Origin: Gnomoniopsis sp. IMI 355080
Lineage: Eukaryota > Ascomycota > Sordariomycetes > Diaporthales > Gnomoniaceae
Assembly (NCBI GenBank): GCA_027946555.1
Contig: JAPEVC010000103.1
Span: 1 to 64,000 of the forward strand
Reading direction: 5' to 3'
DNA length: 64,000 nucleotides
Shown one piece after another: positions 1 through 10,959 of this stretch. The position numbers and the translations under genes were made by a program. Below the pieces are notes generated by a model. It had not been told where the DNA came from. It saw nothing but the letters and a program-made list of their open reading frames with translations, and ran no database searches. Positions within the stretch are counted from its first letter, which is position 1, and the number at the start of each line of letters is the position of its first letter.

Positions 1-1047
1 GGTGGGCGGCGATGATGAGGGCGGGGCCCGGGGCAGGTCAGCGAGTATAATGAGACGGAGACGAAAGTGATGACGAGATGTTATTTAATCTATTTCTGTC
101 TGTGGCCATTTGGTCTTGGGGAGAGAGGAGTATAGGCTCCTATATTCTTGGACTATCAGCTTAAGATTTGATGGATATAGTAGATACCCTAGCGTGGTGT
201 TTCGCGAGAAAGTTACTCAACAAATTGATTGCAATATCTTATGCCCGAGTCTCTAGCTGATAGGAACAGTGTTTCTGTCCCAACACCCGCGAGGCTCGGA
301 TTTTCAAGCGTTCAGCCTTGCTCACAACACCGTTGCCGAAGGTTCCTCGTCTTTGCCCGTCCTTGCTCAGGGGCTCAGGACCGGTTTTCCTGGTATGTAC
401 ACTATGTTGAATTTGACGAAGGTTCTTGTCGCACCCCAAAGTCGAAGACCGTTACAGGCGTGGCTGATTTGACTGAATAGTGGATAGACCTCTCTTACTA
501 TGACAATGGGGGTGCTTGACCTTTCTCCGCGGTATTGTGTGTGAGTCGAACATAGTCTTGAAATCCACGGCTATTTACTTTCGAAGATCAAATACTCTCA
601 TATGAAAATCGAAAGGGGAGGCTACCTACCTAAGTAGGTATACGAGAGCAGACCGAGCTGTTTGGACTCTGTGCATTGCTGCTGCAGAGAGTGATGAAAA
701 GCAGGGCTGACTCAAAAGGTTCGTCTGTATCATGAATATTCTTTTGCCTTCTCTGCGGTAACAAAGGCTGGCTCTCAATTACTGTCGGTGTTGCTTAGGA
801 TCATTTGGAGCATTTGGGGCCCCGCACGTTTTTCACTAATGCGTTTTAGGCTGACGGGTCTTGATTGCCTGCTACTAATGTGAGCCTAGTGACGTCGGCT
901 TTCCATTTAGGGAGACTTTTTAAAGATGCAAGTACCTAGTGTCCGGGTAATGAAGACTGAACAGGTGCCCATAGCCACAACAACGTCGAAGTCCTTCAGA
1001 TTTGTCATTGGTACCTCCACCTTACCTTACCTCTTGCCAAAGCAAAG
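1..1047. other. Intergenic, no gene recognised
   Basis: No reading frame here has a recognisable family signature. A CCTA/TAGG palindromic tract lies at about 622-640. The last 100 to 200 bases are presumably the promoter and 5' leader of the hydrolase that starts at 1048. Confidence 0.5.
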
Positions 1048-2025
1048 ATGCCCTCTATCAACCCAACCCACGTCGACGATGAGAAGTGGCAACATGGCTT
1101 TGGCTTTGTAGATGACGCACGAGAAGTCAGGGTACATTATATTGATTGTCCTGCTCCACCCTCGGAGAAAGAGAAAGGTACCCTTCTGCTCATACACGGC
1201 TACCCAAATACTTCGTACCAATGGCGACATGTGATAACTCCCCTCTCCCATGCCGGCTATAGGGTCATTGCTCCAGACTATCGTGGTGCCGGAGACTCGT
1301 CGCATCCGAGAAGCGGTTATGATAAATTCACTGTGGCCAACGATTTGTACAAGGTCGTGCATGATCATCTTGGTATATATTCACATTCCATTCATAAACC
1401 TTGGCAAAATTCTCATTGTACGACAGGTATAACATCTCCGATCCACGTTGTGGGCCAGGATATTGGCGGTATGGTTGCCCACGCCTACGCAGTGCAGCAT
1501 CCACAACACACTCGCTCCGTCATGTGGGGGGAATGCCCCCTTCCTGGCTCGACCCCATATGAGTCTGGATTCAAGAACTCGCCTGGCATGTGGCACTTTG
1601 CCTTCCAGCAGCAATGTGATTTTCCCGAGCTGCTCACCCAAGGCAGGGAGAAGATCTACATCAAGCACTTTTACGACCGTCTCTGCTTCAATCCCACCGG
1701 CATCACACCTCGAGACGTCGACCACTACGCCGCCAGTTTCTGCCAGCCTGGCGCCATGAGGGCGGGCTTTGATCTCGACCGTGCATTTCCGCAGGATGCC
1801 AAGGATAATCGCGCAAGGCTGGACCAGGACGGAAAGTCCAAAGTGCCCGCGGCGGCACTGAATGGGGAGATGAGTTTGTTGTTGGAAGTGGCAGACGAGC
1901 AAACGAGGGAGTTTTATGAGAGTATGGAGAGCGTGATAGTGGCCAAGAGTGGGCACTGGACGGCTGAGGAAAATCCACAAGGCTTCATCGACGGAGTGTT
2001 GTCGTTCGTCAAGAAGCATGATTGA
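1048..2025 (+). CDS. Epoxide-hydrolase-like alpha/beta hydrolase
   Basis: Proposed exons are 1048-1372 and 1427-2025, giving 307 residues. The 54-bp intron has GT-AG ends, a length divisible by three and no stop, so the unspliced frame is also open (325 residues). The protein shows the alpha/beta-hydrolase fold. There is an HGYP oxyanion motif at about residue 50, and a nucleophile elbow GQDIGG with Asp120, an aspartate as in epoxide hydrolases and haloalkane dehalogenases rather than a serine. The C-terminal SGHWTAEENP carries the likely catalytic His285. The usual acid-loop Asp is not obvious; an NGEMS segment sits where it is expected. The family opens epoxides or C-halogen bonds, and the substrate is unknown. 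Downstream lie a broken GMC oxidoreductase and another hydrolase, so it may be the survivor of a small metabolic group. Confidence 0.85.
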   Translation: MPSINPTHVDDEKWQHGFGFVDDAREVRVHYIDCPAPPSEKEKGTLLLIHGYPNTSYQWRHVITPLSHAGYRVIAPDYRGAGDSSHPRSGYDKFTVANDLYKVVHDHLGIYSHSIHKPWQNSHCTTGITSPIHVVGQDIGGMVAHAYAVQHPQHTRSVMWGECPLPGSTPYESGFKNSPGMWHFAFQQQCDFPELLTQGREKIYIKHFYDRLCFNPTGITPRDVDHYAASFCQPGAMRAGFDLDRAFPQDAKDNRARLDQDGKSKVPAAALNGEMSLLLEVADEQTREFYESMESVIVAKSGHWTAEENPQGFIDGVLSFVKKHD

Positions 2026-2654
2026 ATATTTGTTTGCATGGCAGATAGACAAGGAAACCGATATCCCCTGCTTCCAACGTGATATTGACATGCTTACAAT
2101 GGCTAAATCATACACTCAGGTGTGGCTGTACCCAGATTGATATTTATCTGCTCGAGACTAGTGGGGACCCATCCGTTCCTTGCTCACAAGTTGTAGAATG
2201 CTCTAAGCCATATATTTCTCGGTGGGGAATCCAGGACATGGCCTTGATCAAATTCGGAAAGATCGACTTGGTGTTGGACAGATATGAACATACTTTGTAT
2301 AAAAGACGGCCACTGTTTACTTCAAGAAGAGCGATCTAAGGATTATGAGCTCTCCTTTTCGTTTCCACGGGCCCTGGGGCCTAGATTCTCCACTAGCTGC
2401 TGGGAAGAAACTGCCTTCAAAAGAGTATCGATTTCGAAACGATATGGATCATCCAATGCGGTAAGTAGCATGTTGAGGTCTTCCAAGCCAAGTCCAACCG
2501 GAGACGTTTAGACTTGAAGATATAGGCATACCCCAACTCCTCTCCTTATTCACCATGTATGATTCCAACAGCAACTTTTTCCACAAGCATATTTGTGTGT
2601 TTGTCAGCGAGAGATTCCTCTTCTTTGTTTGCGTGGCAAAAACACGATGGAAGA
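2026..2654. other. Spacer between hydrolase and GMC remnant
   Basis: Contains the 3' region of the hydrolase and low-complexity AT-leaning sequence. No further coding signal was recognised. Confidence 0.4.
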
Positions 2655-2659
2655 TATTA

Positions 2660-3118
2660 AATCACTTACAGACAGTAGCTGACGGCTGAACTGGGGGAAA
2701 GAAAGGAAAACTGCTCACATCTATAACTCTCGGCCTTCTGCACCGATGACACATCCATTGCTATTGACAACAGCCATCGGGTCTTCCAACTTCTTTATTT
2801 TGTTGGTTCCCACACCATCCATCCTATACTGAGTTGTTTGACTCGAATGTTCTCTCCCAAGATCTCCTCGTCAGTGCGATACTGCATCCCAGGGCCAACC
2901 TCGGCCACCACCACCGACACTATCGCACTCGGATTAAACAGGTTCCGACCGCGCTTGATAGCAGCAATGGCCAGTTCCTGGTCACGTAAACCGAGCGGCC
3001 AAGCGTGCGGCCAAGCATTACTGCAATGTTTCGATAAAATATCGGACAACAAGTGGGCGGCTAAGCTGTTGTGCATCTTATAATCAATATCACATCGCCT
3101 TGGGGGCCCTGTAACCAT
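2660..3118 (-). pseudogene. GMC oxidoreductase C-terminal remnant
   Basis: Reading the minus strand gives pieces of the GMC (glucose-methanol-choline) oxidoreductase C-terminal domain in consecutive order but changing frames. They are RDQELAIAAIKRGRNLF, then GPGMQYRTDEEILGENIR, then KKLEDPMAVVNSNGCVIG, then RVIDVSSFPFFPPVQPSATV. In the family these blocks are contiguous (the TDEEIL helix, the His-containing TCxMG strand, the DPMAVVD strand and the VVDASxFP segment). Here they are separated by at least two frameshifts, and the His/TCKMG region is scrambled. No N-terminal FAD-binding GxGxxG half is visible nearby. I infer a truncated pseudogene of a flavoprotein oxidase or dehydrogenase. An alternative is one heavily spliced gene, but the blocks leave no room for introns. 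Confidence 0.7.
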
Positions 3119-3453
3119 GACGTCTTTTTTTGGAGGTGAGAAGTATCTGTCATGCCTAAGTACAAATGCAGACCGCCAGGTGTAAGCGCGAATCGGACCA
3201 TGTTACCTTGGTGTTGTATAATTTACGGCGCAGCCTCCATCGCTGATACCCCTTCAAGGAGCCCAAGGGTCGAATTTGGCCGCGTTTCATGTTGCTTTCG
3301 TGTTGCAGCAGTATTCCACATCTTCTTCCGACTTGTCTCGTCAGCCATGAAATCTCAGTTAAGACCTCTAGTTTGGTCCCACTCCTTTCAACATTATCCG
3401 TTGCCCACCATTCCTCCTTGACCCCGGAGCATCGAGGTTCCTACTGAACATTG
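3119..3453. other. Spacer before the second hydrolase
   Basis: Holds an ATG at 3347 and a reading frame that closes at 3421. No good splice donor links either to the hydrolase downstream. The sequence just before 3461 (TTGATTGCAG) could serve as a 3' splice site. Confidence 0.35.
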
Positions 3454-4254
3454 ATTGCAGCTCAAGCTCCTGCTACATCCATCATTCGCAATGGCAACAC
3501 ACCTTCACCTCTCAAACCAGTAATTCTGCTCGTCCAGGGCTCCTTTCAGCTCCCGGAGGCTTACGCCAAATTAATCGCCGCCCTTCACACGCGCGGGTTT
3601 GAAGTCGTCCAACCTCGCCTTCCGAGCCTTTCGGATCACGACTCTCCCGACTTTGCAAAGCGGGATCTCACAGATGATTCGCGCGCCATAGAAGATGAGG
3701 CAAAGCGCCTTGTTGACGAAGGCAAGGACGTGCTGGTCTTCATGCACTCTTACGGCGGACTTATCGGCAGCAACGCTATCTCTGAAGATCTAAGCCTGCA
3801 GAGCCGCTCCCAGAGTGGCCTATCTGGGGGCGTATTCTGCCTTTTCTACTTCGCAGCCTTCATCCTAGACGAAGGCCAATCGGTTCTACAGACCTTTGGC
3901 GAATCTCCTAATAACGACATTAAGCCTCATGTGCGCTATACCATGAAGGGAGCATCCAATACCATCTATCATGATTTGCCGCCAGATGAGGCTGAATACT
4001 GGGCTTCTAAGATTATCAACCAGAGCTATGCCGTACAGATGACGCCAATCACACGCACGGCTTATAAGTACATTCCTTCGATATATGTCGTGGCCGGGGA
4101 TGATCATGCCGTACCTTTACAATACCAAGAGATGTTCGCGGCGACAGCTGGCGCTGAGGTGAAGAAGATCCAGTCCGGCCAATCACCCCAACTTAGTCAA
4201 CCCAATGAGCTGGCGGACTTGATTGAGGCGGCGGCGGGGGAAACAAGCGCGTAG
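3454..4254 (+). CDS. Alpha/beta hydrolase, start codon unclear and catalytic His replaced
   Basis: The frame is open for about 266 codons and shows an alpha/beta-hydrolase of the small fungal esterase type. It has strand VILLVQGSF, nucleophile elbow HSYGG (Ser about 99), and acid loop AGDDHAVP. There is no in-frame ATG before the conserved core. The first plausible codon, ATT at 3454, is followed by AAQAPATS, which looks like a normal N-terminus with ATG changed to ATT. Alternatively a short upstream exon splices at 3460. Related proteins, as I recall the family, end with SGHSPMLSQP, where His is catalytic; here the segment reads SGQSPQLSQP, so His is Gln (about residue 243). I infer a catalytically dead or decaying gene, though a non-enzymatic role is possible. 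Confidence 0.6.
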   Translation: MAAQAPATSIIRNGNTPSPLKPVILLVQGSFQLPEAYAKLIAALHTRGFEVVQPRLPSLSDHDSPDFAKRDLTDDSRAIEDEAKRLVDEGKDVLVFMHSYGGLIGSNAISEDLSLQSRSQSGLSGGVFCLFYFAAFILDEGQSVLQTFGESPNNDIKPHVRYTMKGASNTIYHDLPPDEAEYWASKIINQSYAVQMTPITRTAYKYIPSIYVVAGDDHAVPLQYQEMFAATAGAEVKKIQSGQSPQLSQPNELADLIEAAAGETSA

Positions 4255-5010
4255 TTTCTATACCTGACATGCCCATGTATCTGTAGCCTCTAGTGTATAT
4301 ACATAGTCATTGCTGTCTACCCAGATAAACTACCTAGGTAGTCATTGCCAAGAAGAATCAACCGGCTGTCTGTCTGGTCAGTACGATTTGCAGCTTGATC
4401 AATGGCACGGGCTTGTAAAAAAAGACCTGGGGCGAGGGGAAGGGAAAAACTGAGAGGGACCAATTTGGGACCAAGAGAGATGCCATAGCTCAAGTAAGCA
4501 CATATAGGTCTGCACGACAAGTGCCAGCCCGGACATTGTAGCCTCAATCCTTCGTCCGTCGCACCTGAGCTGTACAAGACAGACGGCAAGTGCATGCTGA
4601 CCATCGATGGCCCATAGCATACCTTATAGAGTCACCCAACCAATTTCAAAGATTGTGTCTCGCATCACGGCACCGTGATTCATCGCTAGCTGGCCAACCA
4701 ATCGCACACTAGAGGGAAGGCGCGTTCTTGCAGAATCCGAGCATGAAGAGAAAAAAAAGCCAGCTCGTGTTATTCACCTCACCGTGTACACGTATAACTA
4801 CCTAGGTAGGTAAATACCCGTGCACCTGATTCTTTGCTGCACGCTGTTGAAGTCAAATTTGAATAAACCATGAAGACGCCTAGTCACCCGTTGATGTCTT
4901 CGAATCTGCAGGCTTGAAGCAAAAAGGAACCTGAAAAGACTGGCAACATTTTCCACGATGCTCAGGATGCTTCTCAAGGAAATGTCCAGAAGTTTCGCCC
5001 GACATCCGAC
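4255..5010. other. Convergent intergenic spacer
   Basis: Separates the 3' ends of the hydrolase and of XPB. It contains two CCTAGGTAG palindromes, near 4330-4342 and 4797-4812, and no recognisable coding sequence. Confidence 0.4.
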
Positions 5011-7500
5011 TCAAGCATCCTCGGCGGTAAATTTCCTTTTCCGCTCCTTTTCGCGACCCAACTTTTTGAAAAATTCGTTCTTTGGCACCCGCTTCTTCTG
5101 GCCCCGGACAGCCTTGTTCATCTCAACGTAAGCCATGTCCTGCCCACCGCTCAGATCTGCCAGTAGGTGCGCGCCGCGGCGAACCATGGTTTTGGCATGA
5201 GACTTGGGCTTCTTGGCCTCATTGAACAAGTTGCCGTCCATCGACAGCGCTGCATTCTCACGTTCGTACTCAGCCGCACTCCTATTCTTTTCCATATCGT
5301 CTAGCAAGCCCAGAAGTAGTTCACGGCGTTCTTGGGCGGTTGCAAAGCATAAATTGGGTGTATTCTCGAGGTTATGCAGCGTCGTAATGACTTTGAAAGC
5401 ATACCCCTGATCCACCAAGAAGGCTTGACGTTTGGAGGAGAACAGCATCTCTTGGGTATCTTTAGACACCAGCGAATAGAAAAATGCGTTGAAGCCCTCG
5501 TCGTTTCGTCGTTTAGCTCGTAGAATTCGACCGAGCCGTTGGGCTTCTTGACGACGTGAACCGTATTGTGCAGAAATTTGTATCAGGCATGTGGCTTCCG
5601 GGAGGTCAAGTGAGGTGTCACCGATTTTTGACAAGAAAATAGTGTTGCAGGTATCAGAGTCCCGAAAGCGCTGGAGAATTTCCTGCCGTTCCGCGTTACT
5701 TGTACCACCGTAGAGATAAGGCTTCATTAATTTCCGAGCGTAGAACTCAAGAGCGTATACATCGTCAGAAAAGACGATGATTTTATCACCCCGCCCCTCA
5801 TGGTAAGTAATAAGGTACTGACAGGCCTGTATTTTCATCGGATTCATAACGTAAAGCAGCGACTTTGCTCTGGATTTCATCTTGAGATATTCGTCGTAAA
5901 ATTCAGTCGGCATAGAGCACCAGACCTCTGCGCACTGGACCCTCGCGATATGTCCCTGTTGCGAAAGCTCCATCCAATTAGCTTCGTATAGCTTAGGGCC
6001 GATCAAAAAGTTCAGGTCTTCGATTTTATCGTCTTCTCGAAGAAGGGTGGCAGTTAAGCCCAGCTTTGAATGTGCCTTAATACGGCCAATGACTTTGCGA
6101 AACATTTGGGCAGGGACGACGTGAACTTCATCTAGTAACATCAGACCCCATTCACGGTTTTCGAGAAAGTCCATCATCTTCTGGGACTCATGCGAGCGTT
6201 TCTGAGTTGCTGTCACCATAGAATAAGTCGTGACAATCACACCAGTATTGCCACTAAACGTCTCTTTATGATCTGACGAGAAAATGGCCACGTCGTCTGG
6301 GTTGATATTGGACCACTTGACAAACTCATTACGCCACTGAATGACTGACATATTGCTAGTCGCCAGGACAATGACACCTTTCTTGATCGTACACGCAGCC
6401 GTGATACCGACCAAGGTTTTACCAGCACCGCAGGGCAAAACAATGATGCCACTCTTAGCACGCCCATTGCCGAACATTTTGCTAAGGCTTTTTTCTTGGT
6501 ATGGTCGGATCTGGGTTGCTGGCTGTAGGTCAATTTCGAGGTTCGCATTGAGGTTATCGTTACGAAAGTCGTATTCCTCTAGCGCAGGGAATTTGAGTTC
6601 CAGACACCGCTTCGTTACCTCCGAGACAGCGTCGTCCCGGATCTGGAAGGCGTGCACGAGATCATGGTCATCATTGTCATCATCGTCGTTCAGAGCGTCG
6701 TATATGTCCTTGGTCGTGGGAGTCTTGTTGAGCCCCTCTGCCTCCTTCACGCCTGCCGCTTCTTTCGAGCCCGCGATGGCCAAGCCGGCCATCTTCGGGG
6801 CGCTGCTCGTTGTAATTTCTTCTGATCCATGAACTCGACAGCCGGATATAACGCCATCTTTCAGTAGCATCTGCAGAACCTCTGTATCCGTAGTCTCTAC
6901 TAGGTATTTGTTATTTCGTAGCACAAGCTTAACCTTGCCATAACTCCTCCCACAAGCTGATATAAAGTCCTTCACGTTGGCTGGTATAGGGGTTTTGGAA
7001 AAGAGTTCGAGGGTGGATATGATATCCTTCGGGTTTAATCCGACGGATACAGCGGCGTATAGACTGTGTGGGGTCAGGTGGTACTCGTGAAGGAAGTGTG
7101 GTCGGGACACTGGCTCGGCGACGGTGATGAGGAAATCTTGGGCTTGATGCGCTAGCGGGTGGTAGCTTTCGAGGACGACGAAATGGTTCCCCTGAACCCA
7201 TATTGGCCGATTATGGTGGTCGTGCTTGGGCTTGAGAGCCGTAAAGTCACATCCAGCTCTGAAATGTCGGGAGGCCATATCGTGAACCGCAGGCTTCAGC
7301 TCGTATCTATACTCTGCGGAGCCGCTGTCGAACTTCATCAAGCTCTGTAGCATGGCCGGATCCTCATCAGGAACATCATCCGTATCGCTAGCACTGCTGC
7401 CATCAGGGTTGACTGGCCCAGGAGTGGAATCTTTGGAGATTCTACCTGTTTTGGTGGTACCCGCTTTGACAGAGGTATCCGCCTTGCGCTTTGGCGGCAT
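5011..7500 (-). CDS. ssl2: TFIIH DNA helicase/translocase XPB (Ssl2/Rad25)
   Basis: Intronless, 829 residues from the ATG at 7500. The frame extends 33 codons upstream into a CA-repeat leader, but MPPKRKADTS is the natural start. Ssl2/XPB is the 3'-5' translocase of TFIIH, which opens promoters for RNA polymerase II and acts in nucleotide-excision repair. Visible motifs are Walker A LPCGAGKTLVG near residue 358, the XPB-type DEVH box (LLDEVHVVPA) near 456, the XPB-specific RED triad in TLLREDD near 486, and motif VI QRLGRILRAK near 655. The order is N-terminal damage-recognition-like region, helicase domain 1, RED/thumb insert, helicase domain 2, then a basic C-terminus. Length matches yeast Ssl2 (about 840). 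An acidic, Asp-rich stretch precedes helicase domain 1. It is a complete core gene. Confidence 0.97.
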   Translation of the reverse strand: MPPKRKADTSVKAGTTKTGRISKDSTPGPVNPDGSSASDTDDVPDEDPAMLQSLMKFDSGSAEYRYELKPAVHDMASRHFRAGCDFTALKPKHDHHNRPIWVQGNHFVVLESYHPLAHQAQDFLITVAEPVSRPHFLHEYHLTPHSLYAAVSVGLNPKDIISTLELFSKTPIPANVKDFISACGRSYGKVKLVLRNNKYLVETTDTEVLQMLLKDGVISGCRVHGSEEITTSSAPKMAGLAIAGSKEAAGVKEAEGLNKTPTTKDIYDALNDDDDNDDHDLVHAFQIRDDAVSEVTKRCLELKFPALEEYDFRNDNLNANLEIDLQPATQIRPYQEKSLSKMFGNGRAKSGIIVLPCGAGKTLVGITAACTIKKGVIVLATSNMSVIQWRNEFVKWSNINPDDVAIFSSDHKETFSGNTGVIVTTYSMVTATQKRSHESQKMMDFLENREWGLMLLDEVHVVPAQMFRKVIGRIKAHSKLGLTATLLREDDKIEDLNFLIGPKLYEANWMELSQQGHIARVQCAEVWCSMPTEFYDEYLKMKSRAKSLLYVMNPMKIQACQYLITYHEGRGDKIIVFSDDVYALEFYARKLMKPYLYGGTSNAERQEILQRFRDSDTCNTIFLSKIGDTSLDLPEATCLIQISAQYGSRRQEAQRLGRILRAKRRNDEGFNAFFYSLVSKDTQEMLFSSKRQAFLVDQGYAFKVITTLHNLENTPNLCFATAQERRELLLGLLDDMEKNRSAAEYERENAALSMDGNLFNEAKKPKSHAKTMVRRGAHLLADLSGGQDMAYVEMNKAVRGQKKRVPKNEFFKKLGREKERKRKFTAEDA

Positions 7501-9967
7501 GGCTGTCGGGAACTTGAATGGGTTTAATATGTGAGTCTCTGAAGAGAGAGAGTGTGTGTGTATGTCTGTGTGGGTGTGGGTGTGTGCCGACGATATCACT
7601 GTGGCTGACGACGTGGGCTGGTAAAGGGAAGAATATCAGAGGAACGGCGCGTTCTACACAACCAAGCAAGAACAACAGGGAGTAAGCCTCGTTCCCAGAA
7701 GCATCAGTTTGACACTAAGTGGAGATGTGGACTACGTAGTAGACGTGCGCCGCCACTAAATTTGTAAGCTTGTCGAGTGGCACGGACCTAGCGAGGCTTA
7801 GTAATTGACCTTGGTCCCATTTCACTCATATCTTCTTGAACAGTTTTGATACTGAACGTCAGCAACGAAGGTTCGCAATTCTGTGGTGAACTCAGGAAGG
7901 CTGGACTCATAGACAGTCCAATCTCATGAAAGACCGAAATTAAATTTATAAGGCCCAATTGATGCGCTTCCTTAGATACTTAGACTCAGCGATACTGTGC
8001 GCCACAGCCCCTCGTCTGCAGTCAGTGTTATTCCTACCTACCGGACAATCAACCACATTCTGGATATCCTTCCTCTAGGTAGGCGAAATTACTTATCCAA
8101 GGGACTAACAGTTGACATGTGACATTATCCAACACCTAGGTAAAGAAGTTCAAGCCCTGGCCAAGTCAGGTCGCCCTATAACCACGAGGCGCTCTAAGCC
8201 AGAGCATTCCAGTCACCTCTTGACTGCTACTCAACCCACGTTCACGGCCTCGAGTCGTTTCGTTGGTGTTAGGAACTAATTCCGTATTATTTTCCTCTTC
8301 TTACTCCGTGTCTCTGATGCTATGGGCTACCGCTGGATCGGCGTCCGCAAAAGTGGACATCCGAGGGGCCAGGAGACTCTGTGAACCGTGAAAGAAACCT
8401 TAGAACTTGGCGGCGAGCTGCACGCGCTTACGAGTTTGAAGCGTTCACTTCTAGTGCGGGAATATTTTCGGTGTATATTGATCTGATGAAAAGAATTACA
8501 GAGAAGATTAATGACCAATCCTAATGGCGCCCGGTATCTTGATCATAGAAACTACACATAACATCCTCACTCGGGCGACCAACTCTGGACCCACACTGCG
8601 GCATCAGGCCCGAATGCACTTCTCTCAAAGATTGACGGCATGCCATCAATACTCTCAATTCATACTATCACTGCACTACCAGCCCTTATATTCAAGCCAA
8701 ATTTATTACAAGATAAACTAAACTTGCGTTGCTGATATTGTGCTGATGGGCAGACCACACAGCTGTAACGACATGGCCCGTTGTGTGTGACATTTTCGAA
8801 GATACGTCTAACGACTGTCCTCGCCTATGCCTAAGACCCAGGTCGCGCACAGCGTCCACAAACGTGATATGATGTAACAGAATTGAAATATATATCCAGC
8901 GCCCAAAAGACAAAAGTGAATCTTAGTACAAACCTTGGAATTTGTCGTGACGAACGGATCAAGCGGCTACCAGATTTAGACTCACAAAGTTTCAAGATAC
9001 CCTCGAAATCGAAAGGATTGGACGCACGCAGGTTAATCATGTGGTCTATTGCGATTTATTTGATGCTTAACTCCCTGACGCTGCATGCTCTCGTCTCGCG
9101 CTGAGGAAAGTCGCAGATCATATCCAACAAAGGTGTGTATCATGTAGAGAACAAGTATGCCCTGCCAAAACGTCTTCATACTAGGTAGGTAATAGCCGCC
9201 ATGCCACCCGCCGGCCAGTGGTGGACCACAATAGAGCGGCCACAAGTTAGCCATGTAACCATGATCCATTTGCAAAACCCAGTGCCGATGAGCCTAGTCT
9301 TATACTGCGCCGCAATTCCTACAGTAAATTTGCCCCACTAAGGGTGGATGATTATACAATAATTAACGCGCCAGTCCGACTCGCGATTGGTCATCCACTG
9401 ATACATCCTGGACAATGCAAGCGCCGGCTCAGACTTCAGTTTCTCAGATGCCTCCCAACTGCAGCAAACACGGTCTTTAATTAGGCCTATAAACTGATAT
9501 CACCAGTCATCGGCGGCAGCTCGGAATTCTAGTTGGTGATGTTCCAAGGTTCGAGACAGGAACGACCAACATGTGTCCAGTTACGGAACCGCATGTTGTT
9601 GACGCCCTTGGCGGGCCCCGATCTCTGTGATAGTGCCTTACGATCTGCGAATCTGCTGTGAGAGAACGGACCATGGCGCCAACCTCGTCCAAGACCAACA
9701 TGTAGAAGTATGGGCCCTCCTAATTTGCCATGGCTGCAATTTTCCATGCTATAAAGTCTCAGTTCCGGTACCTCTGGAAGTTCAAGACAAGTGGAATTTC
9801 CATATATCCACACTTCTGCATCAACCTTCAGTGTTAATCTTTGCTGACTCCCTCATCTGTGCCTAAATTCATTGAGAAACCCACGTCTTTCGAATCCTTA
9901 TACATTTGCCAGATCATACACGTTCACAGCAAGCTCTATACACCTTTCATCTCTTACGACCACCAAG
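7501..9967. other. Long gene-free spacer
   Basis: A GT/CA dinucleotide tract (about 7553-7587) lies in the XPB leader. CCTA/TAGG tetranucleotide tracts occur near 8034, 8078, 8135 and 9181. No family signature was recognised in any frame. The last 100 or so bases should be the promoter of the small gene at 9968. Confidence 0.45.
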
Positions 9968-10204
9968 ATGGCCCGCAGAATGCCTGAAGTCGGCGCCAAG
10001 TGTGAAAAGTTGGTTGCCAATCCAGAACGGCGTCGATGGATCAGAGAAAATGGCAAAGAGAATGTACATCTCTGCCCACTTTGGATCCCGAAACACGTCC
10101 TTTGCTCCTGCCAGGGGGGCTGGGATCCGAACCCGTACCACCCGGAGGATGATACATGTGGTAATTGCCACCATAAATCCAAGGACCACCACATTCCGCT
10201 GTAA
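9968..10204 (+). CDS. Small Cys/His-rich protein, 78 residues
   Basis: Single-exon ATG-to-TAA frame with no signal peptide. It has six cysteines (12, 36, 46, 48, 64, 67) and seven histidines, arranged as a CxC pair followed by CxxCHH. That spacing suggests a small zinc-binding fold, although it matches no classical zinc-finger pattern I recognise. The N-terminal third is basic (RRRW, several Lys/Arg) and the C-terminus is Asp/His-rich. Composition is far from random read-through, and the ATG context (CACCAAGATGG) is good. It stands alone between XPB and a secreted-protein gene. Function unknown; it could be a regulator or an orphan gene. Confidence 0.5.
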   Translation: MARRMPEVGAKCEKLVANPERRRWIRENGKENVHLCPLWIPKHVLCSCQGGWDPNPYHPEDDTCGNCHHKSKDHHIPL

Positions 10205-10959
10205 TCGGGGGCACAATGGCACGGCAATGTATGTGGAAGAAAATCGAGGGTTCTGTTAGTATATGACATATCTTGGAGTCAACACCTGTACTTGACTGAT
10301 GACCTTTCGACAAGGCGAGCGCTTGAGAGCCAGGATACTTGGGACCTGCTGGACAGTTTTGAGATTTGGTCTGTATTGATGGAGACAATATTCAGAGATT
10401 ATGCCAATCACTGCTTATATTTCCATGTCATCTGTACACATTTCGTTTTCCTCCATTTGAATTTATATCGAAATGCACCTTTACGTGGATTGCCGTCTCG
10501 TCAATTTTCATATTTCTGTCTTGTTGTGTGTAGTCTACAGTGCTATCAATAATTATCGCCAAATCTACAAATGAATCTTCCATGTAATACTGCTGAAAGT
10601 ACGTATACTGTGCGTACGCAGCTCAAACCGGGAGCGGCGCGTTTTTTGAAGTGCGCATTAACTTAAAGGGCATGGCCTGATCTAATCACGTAACTACCTA
10701 TACCTACCTAAGTAGTTCCGCTTAAAGCTGTGATCTGGATGAATTAGATTAAGCTACGTATACGTAATAAGCTCCGTATATAATTCTAGAAGGTGCGTAC
10801 CTGCTGGGGGGCGCACGACATCTGAAGTACGTAAGATCTGAAGTGCGCGTGCTCATTCGTCAGTTACGATGACTAAATTGTGCGACCAGGGCCCAGGCCA
10901 GTATTGGAGCTTCAACTGGCCATTAAGCTAAGTGTATGTCTGTGACATCTAAAGCCTGA
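10205..10959. other. Intergenic spacer
   Basis: Contains a CCTA/TAGG tract at about 10692-10714 and repeated TACGTA/GTGCG-like words between 10600 and 10860. No gene recognised. Confidence 0.4.

Noticed and set aside
1381..2115. 244-codon minus-strand frame opposite the first hydrolase
   Set aside because: Shadow; no motifs, and the plus strand has all hydrolase signatures.
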